64,000 nt of DNA from Pararhizobium sp. A13 (GCF_040126305.1 NZ_CP149511.1:620001-684000); one strand, 5' to 3'; numbered from the stretch's first letter, positions 53,625-63,165 are shown. The notes: a model not told the origin generated them from the letters alone. Numbers and translations: made by a program.

Positions 53625-55088
53625 ATGGTCCGGTTGTCCACCCGTCAGCAGAATTCGTCACCGGGGCTGGGGGCGCGCGGCATCTACGAGAGCCTGCGGG
53701 AGCAGATCGTGGCGGGCGTGTACGGCCACGCCAGCGTCCTTCCATCGGCCCGCGCCCTGGCAGTCGAACTTGGCGTCTCGCGCACAACCGTGACGTCCTC
53801 ATACGAACAACTAGCCGCCGAGGGGTTCGTGGTCATTCGACATGGAGCTCGACCGCGGGTCGCCATCAAGATCGCAGACGGCAAGACCGGAGTAGCCCTT
53901 CACGAAGCCGGAGAGCCGCATAGCCTCTCCGCTTTCGGAGAAAGGCTTCGGTCCCGGGCGATCCCGATGCGTGTCCCATCCAAGAGGTTGGTCGCGGACT
54001 TCCGCTACGGCGACATGTCGGCTTCTGACTTCCCGACCCTCGCCTGGCGGAAAGCCATGAACGACGCGGCGCTCCGCCGGCCGCCCAAGCTATTCTACGA
54101 CAATCCCCGCGGCGCTATCCGCTTGCGCGCCGCCCTGCAGGGGTATCTCTGGCGAGCTCGGAGCATCAGATGCGAGGTTGATGAGATCGTCATCGTCAAT
54201 GGCTCCCAGCAGGGTCTGGACCTGTGCGCGCGTCTCTTGCTCGACGAGGGCGACAGATTTGTCATCGAGGACCCGTGCTATCCGATGGCGCGAAGCATCT
54301 TCGAGATGACGGGAGCCATGGCGGCCCCGGTGGACGTAGACATCGAAGGCGTCAGGGCGGACCTGCTGGCGGATGTAGACGCCCGGCTGGCCTACGTGAC
54401 GCCCTCACATCAGTTTCCCATGGGAAGCGTGATGTCCATCGGACGACGCCAGCAGTTGCTGAAGTGGGCGGAGGAGAAGAGCGCCTACATCGTCGAAGAC
54501 GACTACGACAGCGAGTATCGGTTCGACATTAATCCCGTGCCACCGCTACGCGCGCTCGGAGGCGCGTCGAACGTCATCTATGTCGGAACGGTCTCAAAGA
54601 CGCTGTCACCGACGCTCCGGATTGGCTACGTCGTCGTGCCGCGGGAATTGCAGGAAGTGTTCGCGCACGCAAAGCGCCTGACGGACAGGCATGCCCCCAT
54701 CCTGGAACAGGAAGCGCTGGCGACCCTGCTGGAGTCTGGCGTCTACGAAAGTCACGTGCGTAAGGCCCGTCGTCACAACGCCCGCAGACGCGCAGCGCTC
54801 CTCGACGCGCTGCAAGTCGAATTCCAGGATGCGGTCAGGATCGAAGGCGCGGAAGCCGGGCTGCACGTCGTCGTCTGGTTCCTCGACCTGTCCCCTTCCA
54901 TGGCGACGTCATTCATCGAGAGGTCCTCCCAGCTTGGAGTTGGCATCTACTCCATCGCACCTCACTACTTTGGCCAGGGACTGGATTTGAAATGCCTCGG
55001 CCTTGTGATGGGGTATGCAAGTCTCACCGAGCAACAAATCGATAGGGGCGTAAAGCTCCTGCGCAATGCTTACGATGGTGTACTTTGA
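53625..55088 (+). CDS. MocR/PdxR-type regulator (GntR HTH fused to an aminotransferase domain)
   Basis: 487 aa from the ATG at 53625 with TAGGGAGT upstream. GntR-type winged helix in PSARALAVELGVSRTTVTSS (about 45-64), linker, and a fold-type I aminotransferase domain with the PLP aspartate region VEDDYDSEYRFD and PLP lysine in TVSKTLSPTLRIGY. It binds PLP or a PLP adduct and controls the divergent LysE-aldolase-LysE unit; the 178-base gap holds the shared operators. Confidence 0.9.
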   Translation: MVRLSTRQQNSSPGLGARGIYESLREQIVAGVYGHASVLPSARALAVELGVSRTTVTSSYEQLAAEGFVVIRHGARPRVAIKIADGKTGVALHEAGEPHSLSAFGERLRSRAIPMRVPSKRLVADFRYGDMSASDFPTLAWRKAMNDAALRRPPKLFYDNPRGAIRLRAALQGYLWRARSIRCEVDEIVIVNGSQQGLDLCARLLLDEGDRFVIEDPCYPMARSIFEMTGAMAAPVDVDIEGVRADLLADVDARLAYVTPSHQFPMGSVMSIGRRQQLLKWAEEKSAYIVEDDYDSEYRFDINPVPPLRALGGASNVIYVGTVSKTLSPTLRIGYVVVPRELQEVFAHAKRLTDRHAPILEQEALATLLESGVYESHVRKARRHNARRRAALLDALQVEFQDAVRIEGAEAGLHVVVWFLDLSPSMATSFIERSSQLGVGIYSIAPHYFGQGLDLKCLGLVMGYASLTEQQIDRGVKLLRNAYDGVL

Positions 55089-55249
55089 CGCGGCGCTATG
55101 TCTAGCCGTCGTTCGTACGGACTAGATTATCAAGAGACCAGCCCACAACGCTTCGATGCTGCGGCAACCCGCCGCCAGAGCGCCGAGTTCTCCAATGGGG
55201 TCGTAGTCATTGATGTCTCCGCTAGGTTTGTAACAGCGGAGGCTGGATA
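55089..55249. other. Short gap without a gene
   Basis: No gene; the region runs into the palindrome cluster. A plus-strand frame at 55098 has no likeness to known proteins. Confidence 0.4.
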
Positions 55250-55363
55250 TTATGCCGAGCTTACCATCCGGATTCAGCGGAAATCGCGGGCTTTGAGGAA
55301 CGGACTCGGCATAGCATCCGGCTCGGGATAAGTTCCCTTATGCCGAGTTCGGCATAAGGGAAC
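55250..55363. repeat. Cluster of four TTATGCCGA half-sites including a perfect 15-bp palindrome
   Basis: TTATGCCGA lies at 55250-55258 and 55338-55346 (plus) and its complement at 55306-55313 (TCGGCATA) and 55349-55357. The last two form GTTCCCTTATGCCGA-GT-TCGGCATAAGGGAAC (55332-55363), a perfect 15-bp inverted repeat with a 2-base centre. Alternating half-sites of this kind resemble tyrosine-recombinase core or element-end sites. It lies in the 3' end of the dnaE2 remnant and supplies its last codons. Confidence 0.75.
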
Positions 55364-55857
55364 GAAGATGTCCCTTGGTTGCGGCACGGGCTTCGGACGA
55401 TCTCGTGAGTCCGCGCTTCCGGGTGAGCCGTGTGCGAACTCGTCACCCCTGCCCGTCGCCAGCTTGAACTCCATGTCGCGGTCAGCAAGGCAGGACAGAT
55501 CATCTGAAAGATCGAAGACCTGCTGGGCGACGAGGTGGACGACATCCCCTTCCCGCTGGATCCTGCCGTTGATCGCCATCATTGACGATCCCAGCACAAC
55601 CCGCCGCCGTTTCTCGAACAGGCTCGGCCAGACGACGATGTTTGCAGGCCCGGTCTCGTCCTCGATGGTCACGAACATGACCCCTTTGCCGACCCTGGCA
55701 TCTGCCTCACCAGGACAAGTCCCGCCGCCATCAGCCAGCGGCCGTCCCGCGCGTTCATCGCGTCCGCGCAGGTCACGATGTTCCGCTTCTGCAGATCCTT
55801 GCGCAGGAACGCGATCGGATGCTCCCGGAGTGTCAGCCCGGTATGGCTGCGTCGTCC
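55274..55857 (-). pseudogene. dnaE2: Error-prone DNA polymerase DnaE2, C-terminal piece (frameshifted)
   Basis: From about 55857 the frame reads [20 protein letters not shown], then NIVTCADAMNARDGRWLMAA and LVRQMPGSAKG. One base is missing near 55683 and the OB-fold end continues in another frame as MFVTIEDETGPANIVVWPSL. The normal end of DnaE2 is replaced by PLCRTRHKGTYPEPDAM, coded by the palindrome. It abuts the middle piece at 55852 after loss of roughly 400 codons. Confidence 0.8.
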
Positions 55858-56441
55858 TTATCCCACTCGATGATCTGGCGATCCTTCATGGTCGCTGGCT
55901 CGATGGGGACGAGATCGTCCAGCCTGTCATGCGTCAGCACGAACCTGCCTGGATGCTGACCCAGATGACGCGGCGCACCCATCAATTGCTGGGCCAACAT
56001 CCACGTCAGCGCCAGACGGCGGTCCTCGGGGTTCAGTCCCAGTTCGCGGATATTGCGGTCAGGCACCTCCTCCGACCATGACCACATGCCCGACGAAAGT
56101 GCCTTGATCACGTCCTCGGGTAGGCCGAGCGCCTTGCCGACATCACGGATGGCGCCCTTGGCCCGATATCGGGTGACCGTCGCACAGAGAGCGGCCTTCT
56201 CGCGGGTGTAGGTCTTGTAGATCCATTGGATGACCTCTTCCCTTCGCTCGTGCTCGAAGTCGACATCGATGTCCGGCGGCTCGTCCCGTTCCTGCGAAAC
56301 GAAGCGTTCGAAGAGCAGATCGTTCGTGGACGGGTCGATGCTCGTGATGCCGAGGATGTAGCAGACGGCCGAATTCGCCGCCGAACCGCGGCCTTGGCAC
56401 AAGATCCCCTGGCTCCGCGCGTATTTGACGACGCTAAAGAC
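55852..56441 (-). pseudogene. dnaE2: DnaE2, middle piece in original orientation
   Basis: [20 protein letters not shown] (start at about 56441) runs through [59 protein letters not shown] and [20 protein letters not shown], the catalytic aspartate region of C-family polymerases, then breaks at 55852. The N-terminal PHP part is missing. The long minus-strand frame to 57170 joins this piece to unrelated DNA. Confidence 0.85.
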
Positions 56442-56447
56442 GGAGAG

Positions 56448-56802
56448 TCGGCGATGAAGGTGGCGATGGTCTGCGCGGGCTTCACAGGCGGTGAAGCCGA
56501 TCAACTGCGCAAATCGATGGCGACATTCAAGTTCACCGGTGGCGTCTCGAAATTCAAGGACAAGCTGGTCTCTGGCATGGTCAAGAATGGTTACTCGCCT
56601 GAATTTGCCGAGAAGACTTTTTCGCAGCTCGAAGGCATTGGATCCTACGGTTTCCCGGCTTGTCACGCGGCTTCCTTTGCCCTGATCGCTTACGCCTCCA
56701 GCTATGTGAAATGCCATTTCCCCGATGCCTTCTGCGCCACATTTCTGAATTCGCAGCCCATGGGGTTTTATGCGGCCGCCCAGATCGTCGGCGACGCGCG
56801 CC
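56448..56802 (+). pseudogene. dnaE2: DnaE2 palm/fingers piece, inverted relative to the rest
   Basis: Plus-strand frame: [20 protein letters not shown], then [39 protein letters not shown] and [14 protein letters not shown], where it breaks. This is the part that should lie between the other two pieces, but on the opposite strand, so the gene was cut, partly deleted and one segment inverted. FPACHAAS replaces the usual FPESHAAS. Confidence 0.85.
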
Positions 56803-57019
56803 AGTTCAAATCCGTTCAGGGCGGTGCTTATCCGCGGTGGCTGTATCGGCTCGGAAATATATAAGGCCGCGGACATGGCTGCCATTTCGACATTCAGAAA
56901 TTGCTCGAGCGCTGTGATGCTTGTCACTACCGCATCAAACGCGGGCGGTGTTCCGAAAATCATGCCGGACATTCGTGTGTAGTCGACTGCGAGCTTTCTG
57001 CTCATTTCGCCGGTTGGCA
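56803..57019. other. Short stretch with an unplaced coding-like segment
   Basis: About 220 bases. A minus-strand frame reads [20 protein letters not shown] and [18 protein letters not shown], which looks like the end of some protein, but I cannot name the family. It links the inverted dnaE2 piece and the aspA remnant. Confidence 0.3.
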
Positions 57020-57223
57020 CCAGCCACCAGATCCATGTTTGCCTGGGCGGCGACCTCCTTGATCGCGGCCAGCGCGACGATAAGGTGGGGAGCATCGGAA
57101 ATTCGCAGGCCCGAGCGGGAAGTTCTCCACGGCGCGCGACGTGGCCACGCCATCGTAGGCCTCGGTGCAAACTGAACGATCGCCAATCAGGTCATGTTCC
57201 GTACGGGAGCTGGTGGAAGGCAT
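57020..57223 (-). pseudogene. aspA: Aspartate ammonia-lyase 5' remnant, frameshifted
   Basis: The frame begins [18 protein letters not shown] and reads [14 protein letters not shown], matching the start of AspA. An indel near 57095 moves the rest ([24 protein letters not shown]) to another frame, and similarity ends near 57020. About 65 of some 470 codons remain. It follows the amidohydrolase stop by 45 bases on the same strand. Confidence 0.7.
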
Positions 57224-57268
57224 CGAGTTAAGCTCGAGGGCGCAGGGCCGTGAAGCCCTGCGTTAACG

Positions 57269-58660
57269 TCAGCGCAAACGTTGCGGCATGGCATCTGCCG
57301 GAATCAGTGGCACATAGCTCTCGCCGCCCAACTGTTGGTGATGCTCTGTCTTCGCGGCCGCGACCACCGCCGGCTCAGTCATCGCTCGCACGGCCGAAGC
57401 GGCCAGAACCTTGCCGGCTTGTAGCATTCCCTTGTGGGCATAGCCCGACTTCCCCTGCGTGACGATCTGCCAAGTGTGTGGGGGGGTTCCGTAGGCCTCG
57501 GTAGCGACATAGACCTGCCCGGTTGGAACCAGCCAGCTCACGTCTCCCACGTCGGTCGAGCCATGCAGGAACGTCGGCTCTTCCTCGAATGGGTTCAGGT
57601 CTTCAGACAGGATTTTGCCGCGCTTGGTTACCCGCGTCTGCACCTCCGCCGAGAAGGTTTTCTGGATGCTCCCGGCGAAGTCCTTTTCACTGTTGGAGAA
57701 GCCGGCGACACCGAACTTTTCGAACTCCTGATGCATCATCCGCGCGAGCGTGACATTGGGGACCAAGTCCGCCGAGGCGGCGTCGAAGGTGATCTCTAGT
57801 TCTGTTCCGGTCATCAGCGCTGCGCCGCGGGCAACGTCTTTCACCCGCTCGGTGATGTCACGAACCTGATCCATCCGCGGTGCGCGTACCTTATAAAGCA
57901 CCTGCGCTTGAGACTGCACCACATTCGGTGCACGGCCCCCCGTATCGGTGATGGCGTAATGGATGCGGCCGTCCTGAATGATGTGCTCACGCAGATAGTT
58001 GGAGCCGACATTGGTCAGCTCGACCGCGTCCAGTGCGGAACGGCCCAGATGAGGCTCGAACCCGGCGTGGGCGCTGGTGCCCCGAAAGGTGAAGTAGAGC
58101 TGGTTCGTCGCCAGCATCCGCGCGTTAAAGGCAAGGTTCTCGTCCCAGGGGTGCCATGTGAAAGCCACGTCGACATCAGCGAACAGGCCCTCCCGCGCCA
58201 TGTATGCCTTGCCTCCCCCACCTTCCTCGGCCGGGCAGCCGTAATAGCGGATCGTGCCTTCGAGGCCTAACTCGTCTTTGCAAGCCTTGATCGCGAGAAT
58301 GGCCGCAAGTGCACCGGTGCCCAGAAGATTGTGACCGCAGCCATGGCCATTTCCACCTTCGGTAATGGGGTCGTGGCGTGTGATACCGTCTTTCTGACTC
58401 AGGCCGGTCAATGCATCGAACTCGCCGAGGATCGCGACGACCGGATGGCCCTCGCCATAGCTAGCGACGAAGGCCGTTTCGATATTGCCGGCGTTGCGAG
58501 CAACCGCAAAGCCCGCCTTCTCAAGCTCGTCCGCCAAAAGGGCCGCGGATTTCGTCTCCTCGTAGCGGATCTCGGCGAAGGACCAGATGGCGTCCGACAC
58601 AGTTCTCAGATTGTCCGCATGCGCGGCGACCGTGCGCTCGATGATGTCGATATACTTCAT
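57269..58660 (-). CDS. M20-family amidohydrolase (aminobenzoyl-glutamate utilisation B-like)
   Basis: 463 aa from the ATG at 58660 with GAGGAAGAAC upstream; TTG at 58672 is less likely. Metal-binding HGCGHNLLGTGALAA and the EEGGGGKAYM acid base region, an HPWDEN block and the DVGDVSWLVPTGQV segment near the end characterise AbgB-like dimetal peptidases. It would hydrolyse an N-acyl amino acid or aminobenzoyl-glutamate-like amide in the cytoplasm. It is the second gene after an MFS transporter, eight bases downstream. Confidence 0.88.
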   Translation of the reverse strand: MKYIDIIERTVAAHADNLRTVSDAIWSFAEIRYEETKSAALLADELEKAGFAVARNAGNIETAFVASYGEGHPVVAILGEFDALTGLSQKDGITRHDPITEGGNGHGCGHNLLGTGALAAILAIKACKDELGLEGTIRYYGCPAEEGGGGKAYMAREGLFADVDVAFTWHPWDENLAFNARMLATNQLYFTFRGTSAHAGFEPHLGRSALDAVELTNVGSNYLREHIIQDGRIHYAITDTGGRAPNVVQSQAQVLYKVRAPRMDQVRDITERVKDVARGAALMTGTELEITFDAASADLVPNVTLARMMHQEFEKFGVAGFSNSEKDFAGSIQKTFSAEVQTRVTKRGKILSEDLNPFEEEPTFLHGSTDVGDVSWLVPTGQVYVATEAYGTPPHTWQIVTQGKSGYAHKGMLQAGKVLAASAVRAMTEPAVVAAAKTEHHQQLGGESYVPLIPADAMPQRLR

Positions 58661-58668
58661 GTTCTTCC

Positions 58669-59892
58669 TCAAGCCGTCTGTTCGACGGATTTTTTGGCGT
58701 GAATGGCGGGGAAGGTTGTGGCGATGGCGCAGACGATTACGGCGCAGCCGACGATGACTGAAAATGCAATGCCGTAGTTCTGGTTGGTTGCCGATAGGAC
58801 CGCCCCGATCAGCATGGGCGAGGCAAACGAGCCAAGTTGCGCCAGCGAGTTGATGAGACCCGTGGCCGTCCCGATAGAGTTTTGCGGGAAATGCTTCATG
58901 ATGCTCACAAACACACTGATCGAGATCGCGTTCAGAAAGACGTTCGATACTGACAGATAGGCAAAGGCCAGTGGGATCGTTTCAGCATTCGCCATCAGGT
59001 AGATGAATACTGCCGAAACAGCCGAGCCGATGCAGATGAGATATTTCTCTTTCTGGTGGAAGAAACGGTCAAGCAGCCAGCCGCAGGTGAGGAAGGAGAC
59101 AAATCCCAACGTCGGCGGGATCATCGAGTAGGCCCCCATTTCCATCATGCTCATGCCCTTGACCTTCACCCAGTAGGACGGCAACCAGGACTGCAGGCCC
59201 CAGAAGACGATGTTGGTGAAGAAATAGACCGACGCGATCTTCCAGGTCAGAGTGTTTTTCAGCAATGCGCCGATGCGCTGCTTTTCCGAGACCTTCAGGC
59301 CAGTGTCCTTAGCGATCAGGGTTTCGGAGCGCGGCTTCATGATCCAGTAGAGGCCGATTGAAAGAATGAGTCCGACGGCACCCAGCACAAAGAACATCAC
59401 CCGCCAGCTATAAAACGCGATCAGCGAGGTAATGACGATCGAGCCGAGAGCGAAACCCACGGAAGCCCCGGATTGCAGCACCGATTTGGCGCGAGCCATC
59501 TGGGTTTTCTCGAAATTCTCGGTGATGGCGACAGATCCGCCTGCGGGAAAGATTGCTTCCCCCGCACCGGTGACGGCACGCGCTGCAGCCAACCCCACCG
59601 CGCCGGCAACGGCGCCCGATGCCAGCGTGCCCAAAGACCAGACGGCGACAGCCGAGCTCAGCACCCGGCGCGAGCCCAGGCGGTCCACAAGATAACCCCC
59701 TATCAGCTGCGTCATCGAATACGCTAGGAAAAAGGCACTAATGATCATGCCTTGATGTTCTGGTGCCAGGCCAAATTCTTCGCTGATCGGAATGATCGCG
59801 ATGTTGATGGCGGTCTTGTCCAGAAAGCCGACGACCCAGCACACGAACAGCATCCCGATGATGACGTGGCGACGTTTTATCTTTGAGATCAT
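58669..59892 (-). CDS. MFS transporter (anion:cation symporter type)
   Basis: 407 aa, about twelve membrane helices. GFLDKTAINIAIIPISEEFG in helix 1 and GYLVDRLGSRRVLSSAVAV after helix 2 are MFS signature parts. The ACS subfamily takes up organic anions such as hexuronates or phthalates. With the amidohydrolase it forms an uptake-and-hydrolysis unit, probably induced through the divergent regulator at 59984. Confidence 0.87.
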   Translation of the reverse strand: MISKIKRRHVIIGMLFVCWVVGFLDKTAINIAIIPISEEFGLAPEHQGMIISAFFLAYSMTQLIGGYLVDRLGSRRVLSSAVAVWSLGTLASGAVAGAVGLAAARAVTGAGEAIFPAGGSVAITENFEKTQMARAKSVLQSGASVGFALGSIVITSLIAFYSWRVMFFVLGAVGLILSIGLYWIMKPRSETLIAKDTGLKVSEKQRIGALLKNTLTWKIASVYFFTNIVFWGLQSWLPSYWVKVKGMSMMEMGAYSMIPPTLGFVSFLTCGWLLDRFFHQKEKYLICIGSAVSAVFIYLMANAETIPLAFAYLSVSNVFLNAISISVFVSIMKHFPQNSIGTATGLINSLAQLGSFASPMLIGAVLSATNQNYGIAFSVIVGCAVIVCAIATTFPAIHAKKSVEQTA

Positions 59893-59983
59893 TTTAGCAG
59901 TTCCCTTTTGATTTTTGTCTTTTGTGTCACCGTCAGGAAAAATTCATATGTTGATCCACACATGAGAAAATGTAATTTGATGG

Positions 59984-61927
59984 GTGTTTTCACATGGAGC
60001 GTCATTCGTGGAGATCGATCTGCTCTCACACCCACTCCTGAAAGAACTGGCGCAGACGCACGCGTTGCAACTAAATGACATCAATGTCGAACCGAGGGAT
60101 GGCAGTGCCTCAATCCTCCATTCCATTGAAAAGGTAGGAGATGCCTTTCGTCTTGTAGTCGACCACTCCCATTTCACAGCCAAGCGGACAGAGTTTGCGC
60201 TTAACGCCAAGGACAGCAACAAGACGGCAGCGCGGATTGTTCAGGCAGTGCAGGATGTCGTCATCGGGCTTCAGACCAGGACCTTCGAAATGCTTGCCTC
60301 GGTAAACGGAGCGGTGCTCAACTCGCTGGACGAAAACGAGATTGTTCACAATGTCCTGCGCGAAGTGATGCATGTGCTCCCGCATTGCGATGCCGGGGTC
60401 TTTCGCTTGTTCGATGAAGCGAGCGGTTTTCTTGTGCCGGTCTCGCATGTGGGATTGCCTGAGGACTACAGTCATTACCGCGTGCAGCCGAATGAATCCG
60501 TCTCGGGCGAGGTATTTGCAACCGGCCGGCCGGCCATTCACAATGGTAGGCAGAACATCATTGATGCTCATCGCGTTATGCGTCCTGAGAGTCAGTCCTT
60601 CATGGAGCGCTCCGAGATAGCCAACGCCCTGCTTTGTGTTCCCGTCATGGCCGAAGGGAAACGTCTGGGCACGCTGACGACGCTTTGCTTTTCCGGCGAT
60701 GGCGCTTTTTCGATCTTCGATCGAACCGTTCTTGAATTTTTGGCGGCGCAGATCGCAGTCGCCTTTCAGCGGTCGCAGATCTACAAGAACGCCGTCGCCA
60801 CCTCACAACGGCTCGAGCAGATGCGCAGCGATCTTTCCCGCAAGAATGCCGAGTTGGACCGCGCAGTTGAGCTGCATGAGGCGCTGCTGCGCATCTTTTC
60901 CACGAGCACCGGGCTGACAGAACAGCTTCGCGCCGTGGCCGAGCTGTTTCGTGTCGATTTCCGGTTCGAGAACGTGCTGGGTCTGGACTACCGATCTGCG
61001 GGATGGACAGACAACGAGCAATTCGTGATTCAGACCGTTGAGGTCGCGGAAGCACCGGTAGGGCAATTTCATTTCCCGACTTCCGGGGATGCGGGTTTCT
61101 ACCGGGTGCTATTTGGCACGTTAGCGACATTCGTGGCGCTCGACTTCGTGCGGGACATGTCTCGGATGGATGTTCTTAACGCGCGCCGTAAAGCGCATTT
61201 CGAAGCCCTGGTTGCGGGGCTGGGTTCGGACGGACGTCATAGCCACCATGGGTTTCGGCTCGACCGCTACAGTCAGCTATTTGTGGCGCGGGCACCCCGA
61301 CGCGAGGCTTCTGACAACACCCGTCTTTCCCTTCACAAATCCCAATCGGACCTGCAAAAGGGGATGACATTGTCCAACTCGCTGATCTTTCACAGTGAGG
61401 ACAAAATCGTGGTACTGGTCTCCGCGTCGAGCACAGCGGCACTGGAACGCAATCTCGGGGCGATCTCTGATGCCGCGACGAAATTCAGTATCTGCGTTGG
61501 AGCAAGCGAGATCTATGGAGAAAGCGAGCGCCATCTCGCATCGCGCGACCTAGCTGCACAGGCGGCAGAAGCGCTCTCACGCCGTGGACGCTTTGGGCTT
61601 CTGCGGCATCGAGACATGGGGGTGGAACTGTTGCTGGAAGGGCGCGCGAGGCAGGATATCCTCGAATTTACACGCAACATCCTTATGCCGCTGGTTCAAG
61701 ATCCAAGGCATCACGTCCTGCATGAAACCCTCTCGCGCTACGTTGACGAGGGGAAGTCTGTCACCCGCGCAGCGCAAGCGCTGAACATTCACCCCAACAC
61801 GCTCTACCAGCGCTTGCAACGGGTCGAGTCACTAACGGGCCGCAAGATTTCCGACGCGGCTGATTTCACGCTGCTCAGTCTCGCTTGCCAACTTCACGCG
61901 GAATACGCTGGGGCAGCGACAAGTTAA
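59984..61927 (+). CDS. GAF-domain PucR/CdaR-type transcriptional regulator
   Basis: Up to 647 aa. The start is unsettled: GTG at 59984 is the furthest, GTG at 60008 an alternative; neither has a clear site. A GAF domain (about 95-270: HNVLREVMHVLPHCDAGVFR, RLGTLTTLCFSG), a coiled linker (MRSDLSRKNAELDRAVELHE), and the C-terminal PucR helix-turn-helix (VTRAAQALNIHPNTLYQRLQ) are evident. It is divergent from the MFS-amidohydrolase pair (91-base gap) and probably activates it when its GAF domain binds the inducer. Confidence 0.85.
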   Translation: MFSHGASFVEIDLLSHPLLKELAQTHALQLNDINVEPRDGSASILHSIEKVGDAFRLVVDHSHFTAKRTEFALNAKDSNKTAARIVQAVQDVVIGLQTRTFEMLASVNGAVLNSLDENEIVHNVLREVMHVLPHCDAGVFRLFDEASGFLVPVSHVGLPEDYSHYRVQPNESVSGEVFATGRPAIHNGRQNIIDAHRVMRPESQSFMERSEIANALLCVPVMAEGKRLGTLTTLCFSGDGAFSIFDRTVLEFLAAQIAVAFQRSQIYKNAVATSQRLEQMRSDLSRKNAELDRAVELHEALLRIFSTSTGLTEQLRAVAELFRVDFRFENVLGLDYRSAGWTDNEQFVIQTVEVAEAPVGQFHFPTSGDAGFYRVLFGTLATFVALDFVRDMSRMDVLNARRKAHFEALVAGLGSDGRHSHHGFRLDRYSQLFVARAPRREASDNTRLSLHKSQSDLQKGMTLSNSLIFHSEDKIVVLVSASSTAALERNLGAISDAATKFSICVGASEIYGESERHLASRDLAAQAAEALSRRGRFGLLRHRDMGVELLLEGRARQDILEFTRNILMPLVQDPRHHVLHETLSRYVDEGKSVTRAAQALNIHPNTLYQRLQRVESLTGRKISDAADFTLLSLACQLHAEYAGAATS

Positions 61928-62382
61928 AACCTGGTTCTGATCATAGAGTTGCAGGGTCCGAAACTCATTGCGGACCGGCCCGCAAGGCTTAGAAGGCCGT
62001 CTTCGGGCGCGGCGATAACCAGCGTTGGAGAAAGGATTTCCCCGAACCTGTCCAAATCGCTTTTCGTTCCTGTAGGATCTGGCGCAAGAATACGATCATC
62101 GCCTAGATCGACGCTCATCTGACGCAAACGATCGACCATCGCGACATTGTTGGCGTTTCCGGGCGAGCGACTGCGCAATCATCGTCAGACTCAATTCTGC
62201 GACATGGGAAATACGCAGTTGCGAGCCATCTGTTCGGGCGTATTCTATCCAACGTTGATGCCCTACTGACAGGGCTTCATCGCGATGAAGTCGCCAGAAT
62301 GGTGCTGAAATCGTTCTCACCGCGTCATAAGCACAATTCATATTTTGCGTGATCGTTTCGGCATCTTGCCGGTCGTGACCCG
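61928..62382. other. 455-base stretch, possible remnant
   Basis: Two overlapping minus-strand frames (61924-62178 and 62096-62386) have no site and no clear family. LSPTLVIAAPEDGLLSL could be the nucleophile-distal part of an alpha/beta-hydrolase (usual PTLVIxGxxDxLTP), so a decayed hydrolase is possible. Nothing firmer can be said. Confidence 0.35.
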
Positions 62383-63165
62383 TCAAGCCGTCGGAACTGT
62401 GCCGCCGTCGATGGTGTATTCTGTCCCCGTGATCGAGCCAGCCCGAGGAGACACGAGAAATGTAATAAGGTCGGCGACTTCCTGAGGTTTGGCGGGCCGT
62501 CCCAACGGAATGCCCCCGAGCGCCTTCATGATGATGTGCTTACCGCCCTCATAATCGGTTCCGGCGTCAGCTGCCAGGCGCTCCGCTAAAGCGACGGCAG
62601 CGTCAGTTTCGATCCAGCCCGGCGAGACACGGACCACACGAATGCCTTTGGGGGTCACTTCCTTGGAGAGGCTCTTGCTGTAGGTCGAAAGCGCTGCCTT
62701 GGCGGCAGCGTAACCCGTCGTGGATTCAGGCAACGGCAATTCGTGCTGGATCGACGTGATGTGAATGATGACGCCGGAGCCTTGCTCGATCATCGACGGC
62801 AGCAGGGCGCGGTCGAGGCGGACCGCCGGCATGAGGTTGAGGTTCAACTCCTTGAGCCACGCATCGTCGCTCAGAGCGGCGAACCCGCCTGGAGGCGCTG
62901 ACGAGCCGCCCAGCACGTTGACGATGATATCGGCACCGCCCAGATGGTCGAGGACGCCCTTGGCAACGGTGGCGCAACCGTCAGCGGTCGTGATGTCGGC
63001 GGCGATGTAGTGAACGCCTTCCGGGGAACTCTCGGGAACGGTTCGCGTCGTGGCAACGACCTTCACCCCCGCCTCGGTCAAGGCCTTGACCACGGCGGCG
63101 CCGACGCCCTTGGTGCCGGCGGTGACAAGCGCGCGACGACCGGCAAGCTCGAGATTGAAGCTCAT
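62383..63165 (-). CDS. Short-chain dehydrogenase/reductase
   Basis: 260 aa. The glycine motif is [15 protein letters not shown] (a T-A-G-T-K-G variant), NVLGGSSAP replaces the usual NNAG, and the active site is S (HITSIQHE) with YAAAKAAL. The C-terminal [17 protein letters not shown] is typical of FabG-like SDRs. It overlaps the SnoaL-like gene by four bases and is transcribed with it away from the HxlR gene. Confidence 0.87.
   Translation of the reverse strand: MSFNLELAGRRALVTAGTKGVGAAVVKALTEAGVKVVATTRTVPESSPEGVHYIAADITTADGCATVAKGVLDHLGGADIIVNVLGGSSAPPGGFAALSDDAWLKELNLNLMPAVRLDRALLPSMIEQGSGVIIHITSIQHELPLPESTTGYAAAKAALSTYSKSLSKEVTPKGIRVVRVSPGWIETDAAVALAERLAADAGTDYEGGKHIIMKALGGIPLGRPAKPQEVADLITFLVSPRAGSITGTEYTIDGGTVPTA

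Noticed and set aside
55833..57170. Single 445-codon minus-strand gene
   Set aside because: Only its C-terminal half is dnaE2; the rest joins aspA out-of-frame sequence and the antisense of the inverted dnaE2 piece. It is a chance fusion of debris, so I split it.
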